From contig NZ_JAFFJX010000002.1 of the NCBI RefSeq assembly GCF_016924755.1, forward strand, positions 372,001 through 436,000: 64,000 nt of DNA, read 5' to 3'. The notes beneath the pieces are model-generated. The model made no database searches and was not told the origin of the DNA. It saw only the letters and a program-made list of their open reading frames with translations. A program made the position numbers and the translations under genes. Numbering within the stretch: position 1 is the stretch's first letter; each line of letters begins with the position of its first letter. Of this stretch, positions 17,617 through 24,949 are shown one piece after another. Source of the stretch: Longitalea arenae (GTDB lineage Bacteria > Bacteroidota > Bacteroidia > Chitinophagales > Chitinophagaceae).

Positions 17617-18384
17617 ATGTCTCTTATCTGGCAAACCGGTAAGGTGATCCGCATCGTTAATGAAACCAGTAATACAAGAAGGTATTGGATAGAAGTGCCC
17701 GACATGCCGAAATTTGATTTTGAGCCGGGTCAGTTCGTTACGCTCGATCTTCCCATTCATGAAAAGCCCAATAAGCGCTGGCGCAGTTACTCCATTGCTT
17801 CCTGGCCCGATGGGTCGAATGTTTTTGAGCTGGTGATCGTTTTACTGGAAGGCGGGGCCGGCACTACCTGGCTTTTTAATGAGGTAAAAGAGGGAGATAC
17901 ACTTACATTCCGCGGTCCGCAGGGCAAATTCACCCTGCCTGAACCCATTGACCGCGACCTGTTTTTTATTTGTACCGGTACAGGCATAGCCCCTTTCAGG
18001 TCTATGGCGCATCATATTTTGAACCATAATATCAGCCATCAGAACATCTACCTGATCTTTGGCTGCAGAAAACTGACCGACAGTTTATATGGAAAAGAAA
18101 TGCAGGAGCTGTCGGAAAAGGTAAGCAGCTTCCAATATATTCCTACGTATTCGAGGGAAGTGCCCGAAAACCAGCACCACCTGATCCGTACCGGTTATGT
18201 GCATGCCATTTATGAGGAGATCTGCCGGAACAACAGCGCCGGAGCTGGTTCTTCAGAAGCGGGGAGCCCCCGGCCGGCCTATTTTTATTTATGTGGCTGG
18301 AAGAATATGATCGATGAGGCGAAAGAGCGCATCCAGGCGCTGGGTTATGACCGTAAAGCCATACACCTGGAGTTATACGGTTAG
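17617..18384 (+). CDS. Ferredoxin reductase-type FAD/NAD(P)-binding oxidoreductase
   Basis: 255 aa with a beta-barrel FAD domain (residues about 1-105) and a nucleotide-binding domain (about 108-255). RWRSYSIAS is the RxYS flavin motif, GTGIAPFRSM binds the pyridine nucleotide, and YLCGWKNMIDEA near the C-terminus is the usual CG motif. It moves electrons between NAD(P)H and a ferredoxin or flavodoxin-like partner, which is not encoded nearby. It resembles bacterial ferredoxin-NADP reductases, but the cofactor preference cannot be read. A short Gly/Ser/Ala-rich stretch (NNSAGAGSSEAGSPRPA) interrupts the last domain. Confidence 0.85.
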   Translation: MSLIWQTGKVIRIVNETSNTRRYWIEVPDMPKFDFEPGQFVTLDLPIHEKPNKRWRSYSIASWPDGSNVFELVIVLLEGGAGTTWLFNEVKEGDTLTFRGPQGKFTLPEPIDRDLFFICTGTGIAPFRSMAHHILNHNISHQNIYLIFGCRKLTDSLYGKEMQELSEKVSSFQYIPTYSREVPENQHHLIRTGYVHAIYEEICRNNSAGAGSSEAGSPRPAYFYLCGWKNMIDEAKERIQALGYDRKAIHLELYG

Positions 18385-18608
18385 TGTATAATACATAGTC
18401 ATGACGCGATCTCTCCATCTGACGATCAAAAAATTATCGTTCAGGATGATTTCTTGATACATATCAAGCAAAAAAAGGGCGTTCACCGGATCTTTCCGGA
18501 TGTTATTGGTTGTAAATTCTAATAGAGATTCAAAAGGATGCTGGTGAAAATAGTGCAGGACAAAGGAGATACAAGAGATCAGAAACGGGAATGAACAGGG
18601 CAGGATGT

Positions 18609-18902
18609 TTACTTGGTTCCGGCTGATTTATCCTGCAGCTTGTCTGATTTTTTCTCCTCTTTAGCCGTGATCGGAATTACAGGAATGTTGGATGAGCCTT
18701 TGAGCTTGTCTTCCAGCTCTAATCTTTCTTTCTGTAATTCAAGGATTTCTGCATGACTGGCCATCATTTCCTTCTCCAGTTCGAAGATCCGCTTCTTTTG
18801 TTTTTTCAACCGGGCGCTGCGGAGCAGGAAGCCCGTGGCAAATGCAATCACTATAATGCCGGCCAGTACGGGAACGTCAATTAATAGTTTAATTAAAAGC
18901 AT
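18609..18902 (-). CDS. Small membrane-anchored coiled-coil protein, unknown function
   Basis: 97 aa. One N-terminal membrane segment (about residues 8-27) is followed by a charged heptad-patterned helix (LKKQKKRIFELEKEMMASHAE and beyond, about 30-68) and a Lys-rich tail. It resembles other short Bacteroidota proteins of the LapA-like or cell-division-associated type, but I do not recognise a family. Single gene; the neighbours give no hint. Confidence 0.65.
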   Translation of the reverse strand: MLLIKLLIDVPVLAGIIVIAFATGFLLRSARLKKQKKRIFELEKEMMASHAEILELQKERLELEDKLKGSSNIPVIPITAKEEKKSDKLQDKSAGTK

Positions 18903-19023
18903 AGGCTAGCCATTTGATTCACATGGTTTGTTTTAAGGAGATAACAAATATACAAGCTTAGACATAAATTAAAAGAGTAGTTTCCCCATAAAACATTTCA
19001 ATTAATGCAATGTCTATACCACA

Positions 19024-20463
19024 CTATACTAAGTATTTGGACACTAATTCCCGCACCTGGCTGGCAGGAATACGATCCTGTTGCATGGAATCGCGGTGGC
19101 GGATGGTCACTGTTCCGTCTTCTTTGGTTTGCTTATCAATGGTAATGCAGAAGGGCGTGCCGATGGCGTCCATACGACGGTAACGCTTTCCAATCGTGTC
19201 TTTTTCCTCGTAAAAACAACGGAAATGCGACTTACAGTTATCCATGATCTCCCGGGCTATTTCGGGCAGGCCATCCTTTTTTACCAATGGCAATACCGCC
19301 AGTTTTATGGGCGCCAGTTTTGGTGGGATCTTCAATACAACCCGGCTGTCTTGCTTTTCAGGCGTACTCAGGTCTTCTTCGGTATAAGCTTCGCTTAGTA
19401 CCATCATGATGGTCCTGTCAAGCCCTACGGAAGTTTCCACTACATAAGGAATATAGTTCTGGTTGATCTCTGCATCGAAATACTGTATTTTCTTTTTGCT
19501 GTACTCCTGGTGATTGCGCAAATCGAAGTCAGTACGGGAATGGATACCTTCCAGTTCCTTAAAACCGATGGGGAATTCGTATTCTATATCGCAGGCGGCA
19601 TCAGCATAGTGAGCCAGCTTTACGTGATCATGAAAACGGAATTTTTCTTTAGGGATTCCCAGGCTCAGGTGCCATTTCATACGCTCCTCTTTCCAGTAGT
19701 CGTACCACTCTTTCTGAGAACCGGGACGAATAAAGAACTGCATTTCCATCTGTTCAAATTCGCGCATGCGGAAAATGAACTGGCGGGCAACGATCTCATT
19801 CCGGAAAGCTTTGCCGGTTTGGGCGATCCCAAAGGGGATCTTCATGCGGCCGGTCTTTTGTACGTTCAGGAAATTCACAAAAATACCCTGGGCAGTTTCA
19901 GGCCGCAGGTAAATTTCGCTGGCTTCCTCAGATACACTTCCCAGCTGGGTGCTGAACATCAGGTTGAACTGACGTACTTCCGTCCAGTTTTTAGTACCGC
20001 TGATGGCACATTTTATATTAGCGTCTTCAATAAGCTTTTTTAAACCTTCATAGTCATTGGCAGCCAGTAACTTATCCATTGTGGCCAGGAGGGCGTCGGC
20101 TTCGGCTTTTTTACCTTCTTTTTCCAGTTCATCAGCTTTTGCTTCGAGCAGGTGATCTACCCGGTAGCGTTTTTTACTGTCCTTATTATCGATCATGGGA
20201 TCGCTGAAATTATCCACGTGACCGCTGGCCTTCCAGGTGGTGGGATGCATAAAAATGGCAGCATCGATACCCACAATGTTCTCATGCATCTGGGTCATGC
20301 TCTTCCACCAGTAATCGCGGATATTTTTTTTGAGCTCGCTACCCCACTGGCCATAATCGTAAACCGCGCTGAGCCCGTCGTAAATTTCACTGGACTGAAA
20401 AATAAAACCGTATTCTTTACAATGCGAAATAATTGCCTGGAACCTGTTGTTATCTGTTGCCAT
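19024..20463 (-). CDS. glyS: Glycyl-tRNA synthetase (alpha2, class II)
   Basis: 479 aa, the single-chain dimeric type also found in archaea and eukaryotes rather than the alpha2beta2 GlyQ/GlyS type. Motif 1 is in GLSAVYDYGQWGSELKKN. Motif 2 is in GKAFRNEIVARQFIFRMREF with LRPETAQGIFVNF before it, and motif 3 is in VVETSVGLDRTIMM. The anticodon-binding domain follows (LAPIKLAVLPLVKKDGL onwards). Length and start fit the family. A TATATTTG box lies 8 nt upstream of the ATG (20471-20478, minus strand), too close for a normal leader unless the transcript has a very short 5' end. Confidence 0.95.
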   Translation of the reverse strand: MATDNNRFQAIISHCKEYGFIFQSSEIYDGLSAVYDYGQWGSELKKNIRDYWWKSMTQMHENIVGIDAAIFMHPTTWKASGHVDNFSDPMIDNKDSKKRYRVDHLLEAKADELEKEGKKAEADALLATMDKLLAANDYEGLKKLIEDANIKCAISGTKNWTEVRQFNLMFSTQLGSVSEEASEIYLRPETAQGIFVNFLNVQKTGRMKIPFGIAQTGKAFRNEIVARQFIFRMREFEQMEMQFFIRPGSQKEWYDYWKEERMKWHLSLGIPKEKFRFHDHVKLAHYADAACDIEYEFPIGFKELEGIHSRTDFDLRNHQEYSKKKIQYFDAEINQNYIPYVVETSVGLDRTIMMVLSEAYTEEDLSTPEKQDSRVVLKIPPKLAPIKLAVLPLVKKDGLPEIAREIMDNCKSHFRCFYEEKDTIGKRYRRMDAIGTPFCITIDKQTKEDGTVTIRHRDSMQQDRIPASQVRELVSKYLV

Positions 20464-20477
20464 AAGGATGCAAATAT

Positions 20478-20627
20478 AATAGTTGATCAGTTAATAGAGT
20501 TAACAAGTTGACAAGGACTTTTCATCCCAGCATTTCCGGCCGGACAGGAAAAAGTTCGCACGCGTGAGCTTTTTTTGCCCCCGGCAAACCTGTCAACTTT
20601 ACAACGACATCAACTTCATCAACTATT
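20478..20627. repeat. Inverted pair of GTTGA-word arrays between glyS and mazG
   Basis: Arm 20478-20516 (AGTTGATCAG, AGTTAACA, AGTTGACA) and arm 20589-20627 (TCAACTTCA, TCAACTATT) are reverse complements at about 30 of 40 positions with one gap each side, by hand alignment. The second arm contains the last codons and the stop codon of mazG. Confidence 0.75.
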
Positions 20628-20948
20628 CAGCTTGGGATTATCTTTATGCCTGTTAGCATCCCGAATATTCTTTTTCTCAAAATTCTTTTGCAGTGCTTCG
20701 GTGAGATCGACGCCGGTTTGGTTGGCCAGGCAGATAAGCACCCATAATACATCGGCCATTTCATCGGCCAGGTCTTTATGTTTATCACTTTCCTTGAACG
20801 ACTGATCGCCATATTTACGGGCCATGATGCGCGCGAGTTCGCCAACTTCTTCAGTAAGTATAGCCATATTGGTTAGTTCGCTGAAGTAACGAACGCCTAC
20901 GGTCTTTATCCAGTGATCAACCTGTTGTTGCGCTTCTTTGATTTCCAT
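20619..20948 (-). CDS. MazG-like nucleotide pyrophosphohydrolase
   Basis: 109 aa, one MazG domain. The metal-binding EExxE motif is in ILTEEVGELARIM (about residues 32-36), and the second ExxD is in DLADEMADVLWVL. Such enzymes hydrolyse (d)NTPs or modified nucleotides to the monophosphate. I chose ATG at 20948 (MEIKEAQQQVDHWIKT). The frame is open 22 codons upstream, but there it reads through a TGAATGG word array. The gene is flanked by word arrays on both sides: its stop codon lies inside one and its start touches the other. It is in line with dtd upstream (about 100 nt). Confidence 0.88.
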   Translation of the reverse strand: MEIKEAQQQVDHWIKTVGVRYFSELTNMAILTEEVGELARIMARKYGDQSFKESDKHKDLADEMADVLWVLICLANQTGVDLTEALQKNFEKKNIRDANRHKDNPKLNS

Positions 20949-20949
20949 A

Positions 20950-20971
20950 TTGTGAATGGTGAATGGGGTGA
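20950..20971. repeat. Heptad words (TGAATGG) abutting the mazG start
   Basis: Two TGAATGG units followed by GGTGAAT, beginning right after the mazG start codon on its upstream side. Same word as the array inside mfd. Confidence 0.65.
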
Positions 20972-21010
20972 ATATATCGTGGCTCTTAAGGCTCGCTCTT
21001 GGTTTTCTCA

Positions 21011-21050
21011 GCAAATTAGCATATTAGACAATTATCACATTAGCATTTTT
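21011..21050. repeat. 8-nt word array running into the dtd stop codon
   Basis: Units GCAAATTA, GCATATTA, GACAATTA, TCACATTA and GCATTTTT, exactly 8 nt each. The last unit ends on the first base of the dtd stop codon (minus strand, 21050-21052). Confidence 0.8.
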
Positions 21051-21502
21051 TATTCTTTATTTTTTGTGTCGATAACGATCGTTACCGGTCCGTCATTTAA
21101 CAGAGACACCTTCATATCGGCGCCAAACTCACCGGTGAACACGGGTTTGCCAAGATCCGCTTGCAGTTGCTGCACAAATTGCTCGTATAAGGGAATGGCA
21201 ATGGGTGGTTTGGATGCTTTGATATACGAGGGCCGGTTTCCTTTTTTGGTAGAAGCATGTAAGGTGAACTGGCTTACGACGAGGATGTCGCCACCCTGTT
21301 CTTTTACCGATTCATTCATAACGCCCATGACATCATTAAAAATACGCAGGTTAATGATCTTGCCGCTCAGCCATTCGATGTCTTCCCTGCTATCGCTGTC
21401 TTCAATTCCTACCAAAACAAGCAAACCCTTTGAAATGGCAGCACGTATATTATCATTGATCACAACATTCGCCTGCGTTACCCGTTGTATTACCGCTCGC
21501 AT
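21050..21502 (-). CDS. dtd: D-aminoacyl-tRNA deacylase
   Basis: 150 aa, full length. It removes D-amino acids (and Gly from tRNA-Ala) from charged tRNA. Both active-site motifs are visible: VVSQFTLHAS (SQFTL, about residues 80-84) and LLNDGPVTIVID (the GP motif, near 138). It starts MRAVIQRVTQANVVI, the standard N-terminus. Divergent from the arfB-like gene. Confidence 0.95.
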   Translation of the reverse strand: MRAVIQRVTQANVVINDNIRAAISKGLLVLVGIEDSDSREDIEWLSGKIINLRIFNDVMGVMNESVKEQGGDILVVSQFTLHASTKKGNRPSYIKASKPPIAIPLYEQFVQQLQADLGKPVFTGEFGADMKVSLLNDGPVTIVIDTKNKE

Positions 21503-21533
21503 AGTACCTGTAAATTAGTTTTACCTTTATGAA

Positions 21534-21942
21534 ATGAAGATAGATGTTTCAAGAGAAATTCAATTTAAAACTGCGCGTAGCGGTGGTAAAGGGGGGGCAG
21601 AACGTAAACAAAGTGGAGACCATGGTGGAGGGTTATTTTCATATATCTAATTCACTGATTTTAAGTGATGAACAAAAAGCAACTGTTCAAAAGAAATTGG
21701 CAACAAAAATAAATTCGGAAGGGTTTTTGCAAGTAAGAAGCCAGGTTCACCGCAGCCAGTTGCAGAACAAGGAAGAGGTGGTAAAAAAATTAAATACGTT
21801 AATAGAACAGGCTTTAAAAAAAGAAAAAAAACGGATCGCCACTAAACCTTCGAAAGCAGCCAAGGAAAAGCGGCTTGAAACGAAACAGAAACAATCACAA
21901 CACAAAAACAACCGCCGAAAGATCCGGCCCGGCGATTTGTAA
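21534..21942 (+). pseudogene. arfB: Peptidyl-tRNA hydrolase ArfB (YaeJ/ICT1-like), +1 frameshift at the GGQ motif
   Basis: ArfB frees stalled ribosomes by hydrolysing peptidyl-tRNA with a GGQ loop and reads the empty mRNA channel with a basic C-terminal tail. From ATG 21534 the frame gives MKIDVSREIQFKTARSGGKG, the family N-terminus. After the G-run at 21591-21597 (seven G) it goes out of frame and stops near 21650. Skipping one G restores GGQNVNKVETMVEGYF and continues to a Lys/Arg-rich tail ending at 21942, about 135 aa in total. The part after the shift is intact. An ATG at 21544 opens the downstream frame but replaces the conserved N-terminus with NLKLRVAVVK. Causes could be homopolymer sequencing error, a real recent mutation, or slippage on the G-run. 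Confidence 0.8.
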
Positions 21943-21959
21943 GCGTAACACCGAATGCT

Positions 21960-22766
21960 ATGAAACTGACTCAACAACTGCACCGTGTTAATTTTCCCAA
22001 ATTATGTATTGCCTTACTCTTGGGCACAACAGTTCTTTCCTGCCAGAAGGAATTACACTTCGACGCAGAACCTAAAAAAGAACACAACCTTATTCTGAAA
22101 TTTAAACCCGTGGTTCAATATGATTCTGTTCCCTTAGAACTGGGAAAAACATATACCAACTATTTTAAGGAACCATATACCCCCACCGCTTTCAAATTCT
22201 ATATTCACAATTTTGAAATGATCAATACCGATTCAGGTAGAACATTCAAACTTGCAAACGATAAATATTACCTGGTTGATTTCGCAGATTCAGCATCTAC
22301 GGAAATTAAAATATCTATTTTTCCATACGTATATAACCGGATCTCCTTTACTATTGGCGTAGATAGCGCCGATAATGTCAGCGGCGCCCAGGCCGACGCG
22401 CTTGATCCTGCCCATGGAATGTTCTGGACCTGGAACACGGGGTATATCATGGCAAAACTGGAAGGAACTTCGCCCAGATCGCCGCAAGCTGGTAAATTTG
22501 AATATCACATCGGCGGCTTCACGGCAGCTGAAAGTGTCATTAAAAAGGTGGAATTATTATTCCCCTATGCGCAAAACCTGGATCTGAAGCCTGGCCAGGA
22601 AAGCCTGATGTACATTACCTGCGATGCCAATGACTGGTTCTATAACCCCTGGGATATAAAAATTTCCCAAACGCCGGTAGTTACTACCCCGGGCCAGCTG
22701 GCAATGCAGGTTGCTGAAAATTATAAAAAAATGTTTACGGTAGACTCTGTGTTCAATCAACAGTAG
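21960..22766 (+). CDS. mbnP: MbnP-like copper-binding lipoprotein
   Basis: 268 aa. The signal peptide ends in a lipobox with C28 (TTVLSC), so it is an exported lipoprotein. The MbnP family core is clear: NLILKFKPVVQYDSVPLELG at the start, then FYIHNFEM, then GVDSADNVSGAQ, and ALDPAHGMFWTWNTGYIMAKLEG with the conserved WTW. MbnP binds copper, and a tryptophan is oxidised to kynurenine by its partner MbnH; that chemistry is known for characterised pairs and is inferred here. The mbnH homologue follows 23 nt after the stop. No methanobactin genes are present, so a general copper role is more likely. Confidence 0.88.
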   Translation: MKLTQQLHRVNFPKLCIALLLGTTVLSCQKELHFDAEPKKEHNLILKFKPVVQYDSVPLELGKTYTNYFKEPYTPTAFKFYIHNFEMINTDSGRTFKLANDKYYLVDFADSASTEIKISIFPYVYNRISFTIGVDSADNVSGAQADALDPAHGMFWTWNTGYIMAKLEGTSPRSPQAGKFEYHIGGFTAAESVIKKVELLFPYAQNLDLKPGQESLMYITCDANDWFYNPWDIKISQTPVVTTPGQLAMQVAENYKKMFTVDSVFNQQ

Positions 22767-22789
22767 CTGCTGTGTTCGATGAATAAATT

Positions 22790-23833
22790 GTGGCTGTTAG
22801 ATGGACGATAAGAATTTGTTTATTGCTTTTATCGGGATGCCTGCTGGTAAATGCCTGTAAAAAATCGGGCGATGGCAACAGCGGTCCACACCCGCTTGAC
22901 CTGGAAATACCAGCAGGATTCCCTGCCCCGCAATACTCCTTTACCGGTAATCCCCTCACGCAGGAGGGGTTTGAGCTGGGCAGGAAATTATTTTATGATG
23001 GCCGCCTGTCAAAAGACGGCAATTTCCCCTGTGCTTCCTGCCACCAGCAATTTGCCGCTTTTGCCACCTTTGATCATCCATTGAGCCATGGCTTCGATAA
23101 CCAGTTCACGCTGCGCAATGCGCCTGGTCTTTTCAACCTCGCCTGGCTGAAAGAAATGCACTGGGATGGAGGTATTACCAACATGGAAGTACAGCCGCTG
23201 GCGCCCATCACCGCTCCCAATGAAATGGCTGAGGACGTGAATAACGTCATTAAAAAGCTGGAGCAGGACGATCACTATCCCCGCCTGTTCGCTGCTGCAT
23301 TCGGCGATGCCACCATCAACAGCCAGCGGATGCTGTTGGCGCTTACACAATTTGTAGGCTCGATGGTTTCGGCCAATTCAAAATATGATAAAGTAAAACA
23401 GGGAGCGGCCAGTTTTTCACTGACAGAGCAAAACGGGTATACGCTTTTTCAATCGAAATGCGCCAGCTGCCACCCCGAGCCATTATTTACCGATAACAGT
23501 TTTCGCAACGTAGGCCTGCCGGTTGACCCATTCATTAATGATCATGGCAGAATGCGCATTACGAATAAACGGGAAGATTCCCTGAAATTTAAGGTGCCCA
23601 GCCTGCGCAATGTTGCCCTTACCTTTCCCTATGAGCACGATGGCCGTTTTTCAAGCATCACCAGTGTGCTCGACCATTACAGCAGCGGCATACAGCCAGG
23701 CCCTACACTTGACCCGCTGTTAAAAAATAAGATCCCGCTCACCAATGCCGAAAAATTCTACCTGCTCGAATTCCTGAAAACACTTACCGATTCCAGCTTC
23801 ATCAATGATAAAAGATTTGCCCAGCCTAAATGA
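22790..23833 (+). CDS. mbnH: MbnH-like di-heme cytochrome c peroxidase family protein
   Basis: 347 aa. N-terminal signal with a likely lipobox C23 (LLVNAC). Two CxxCH heme sites, both CASCH, lie near residues 81 and 224, the layout of the MauG/MbnH/CcpA superfamily. The conserved inter-heme segments LRNAPGLFNLAW, MHWDGG and VPSLRNVALTFPYEHDGRF are present. It is predicted to oxidise a tryptophan of MbnP at the periplasmic face. The start is GTG at 22790: in-frame codons upstream hit a stop, while a nearby ATG (22779) is in another frame with a 10-codon product. Cotranscribed with mbnP. Confidence 0.9.
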   Translation: MAVRWTIRICLLLLSGCLLVNACKKSGDGNSGPHPLDLEIPAGFPAPQYSFTGNPLTQEGFELGRKLFYDGRLSKDGNFPCASCHQQFAAFATFDHPLSHGFDNQFTLRNAPGLFNLAWLKEMHWDGGITNMEVQPLAPITAPNEMAEDVNNVIKKLEQDDHYPRLFAAAFGDATINSQRMLLALTQFVGSMVSANSKYDKVKQGAASFSLTEQNGYTLFQSKCASCHPEPLFTDNSFRNVGLPVDPFINDHGRMRITNKREDSLKFKVPSLRNVALTFPYEHDGRFSSITSVLDHYSSGIQPGPTLDPLLKNKIPLTNAEKFYLLEFLKTLTDSSFINDKRFAQPK

Positions 23834-23879
23834 TCAGTGTGCATGATATCACGCAATCGCCAAGGGGCAGCATCTGCCA

Positions 23880-23910
23880 TAAAAAACGCGGCACACCGGA
23901 GTGTACCGCG
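23880..23910 (-). terminator. Terminator of the coiled-coil protein gene
   Basis: On the minus strand CGCGGTACAC and GTGTGCCGCG pair (one mismatch, TCCG loop), followed by TTTTTTATGG. It lies about 80 nt after the stop codon at 23987. Confidence 0.7.
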
Positions 23911-23950
23911 CTGTAAAAGATGTATCAGATAGCCAGTTACCATCAGTTTG

Positions 23951-23990
23951 ATGATGCCTTGTTGCCTCTATGCCGCTGTGCCTTTTTTAT
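23951..23990. repeat. 8-nt word array overlapping a stop codon
   Basis: Units ATGATGCC, TTGTTGCC, TCTATGCC, GCTGTGCC and TTTTTTAT, exactly 8 nt each. The last unit contains the stop codon of the gene at 23987 (minus strand). Confidence 0.8.
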
Positions 23991-24664
23991 TGCTTGCTCA
24001 GCTTGGCGCCCTGGCTAACTTCTTTCTTATTCAAAATAACATTCAGGGCGTCTTTCTGCCGGTTCAGATCCTCCGTTTGCATTAACTGGTCATTCTTGTT
24101 CTGGGCGATCTTCTCCTGCAGGTTCTTTAACCTTTTTTCGAGATCATACTGATCATCTTTCAGGTTCAGCAGTTTCTTTTCAGACTTCTTCACCACCTCT
24201 TCCTGTTGTTTAATTTGAACATCCAGGTTGAAGGCATCGATATAAGGAGCCATCCTGTTCAACAGTTCTTTTGAATCACTGATCTTGAAACGGTCGTCGG
24301 AAGTACGGGCGCCTACATTCTCGCCGGGACGGCCGATCAACAGGTACACCACGCTGGTCTCACGTTCTTTGAAGATCTTACGGTCTACCTTGAAATATAC
24401 ATCAACGATTTCAGGATCCGTGTCGTCGAGGCGGGCGTTGCGATAAACATCAAAGCTTTTAGCGCGGTCGCTTTTGCCTCCTTTTTTTCCCATATACTCT
24501 TTGATGGCATCCTCTACCACCTCGGCAGTATAAGGGAATTCGATGGTGGCGGCTATTTTATCGCTTTTCTGGTATTCAATTTTCGTTTCGCCGGATTGCG
24601 AAAAAACGGGCGTACTGCAGGTAATAACGGTCACAAGGACCATTAAGGGTAATGACACTTTCAT
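23987..24664 (-). CDS. Exported coiled-coil protein of unknown function
   Basis: 225 aa from ATG 24664. Signal peptide MKVSLPLMVLVTVITCSTPV cut near Gln23. A mixed alpha/beta part (about 25-140, with KFKISDSKELLNRMAPY-type segments) is followed by a long coiled coil (about 150-215, QIKQQEEVVKKSEKKLLNLK and beyond). I do not recognise a named family; the layout is common in Bacteroidota periplasmic proteins. The frame is open 26 codons upstream, but the signal peptide supports the internal start. Monocistronic with its own terminator. Confidence 0.7.
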   Translation of the reverse strand: MKVSLPLMVLVTVITCSTPVFSQSGETKIEYQKSDKIAATIEFPYTAEVVEDAIKEYMGKKGGKSDRAKSFDVYRNARLDDTDPEIVDVYFKVDRKIFKERETSVVYLLIGRPGENVGARTSDDRFKISDSKELLNRMAPYIDAFNLDVQIKQQEEVVKKSEKKLLNLKDDQYDLEKRLKNLQEKIAQNKNDQLMQTEDLNRQKDALNVILNKKEVSQGAKLSKQ

Positions 24665-24949
24665 AGTGATCGGATTTTGAAGCTTAAATATACAATGCGG
24701 CGGCAAAGATAGCAATAGTAGCCTTATAAAATCATTATACACATTCGGGCTACCCGGGGGCGGCAGAATGTTTTAATCAGGTTCTAATCCGGCAGCTGAA
24801 GGCATGGCAATCAATGGTCCTATATATAAACCGGATTTACGGGCATTTATATTGTTATTTCCAGGCTATATCGGGCATAAACAGGCTGCTTCTGCAAGGA
24901 TATTATTACCGAACCCTTAATTTTGACCATTCATTTTAAATAAACATCA

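Noticed and set aside
21544-21942. Intact 132-codon frame as the real ArfB start
   Set aside because: The first ten residues do not match the family, whereas the ATG at 21534 in the other frame does; the frame change at the G-run explains both.
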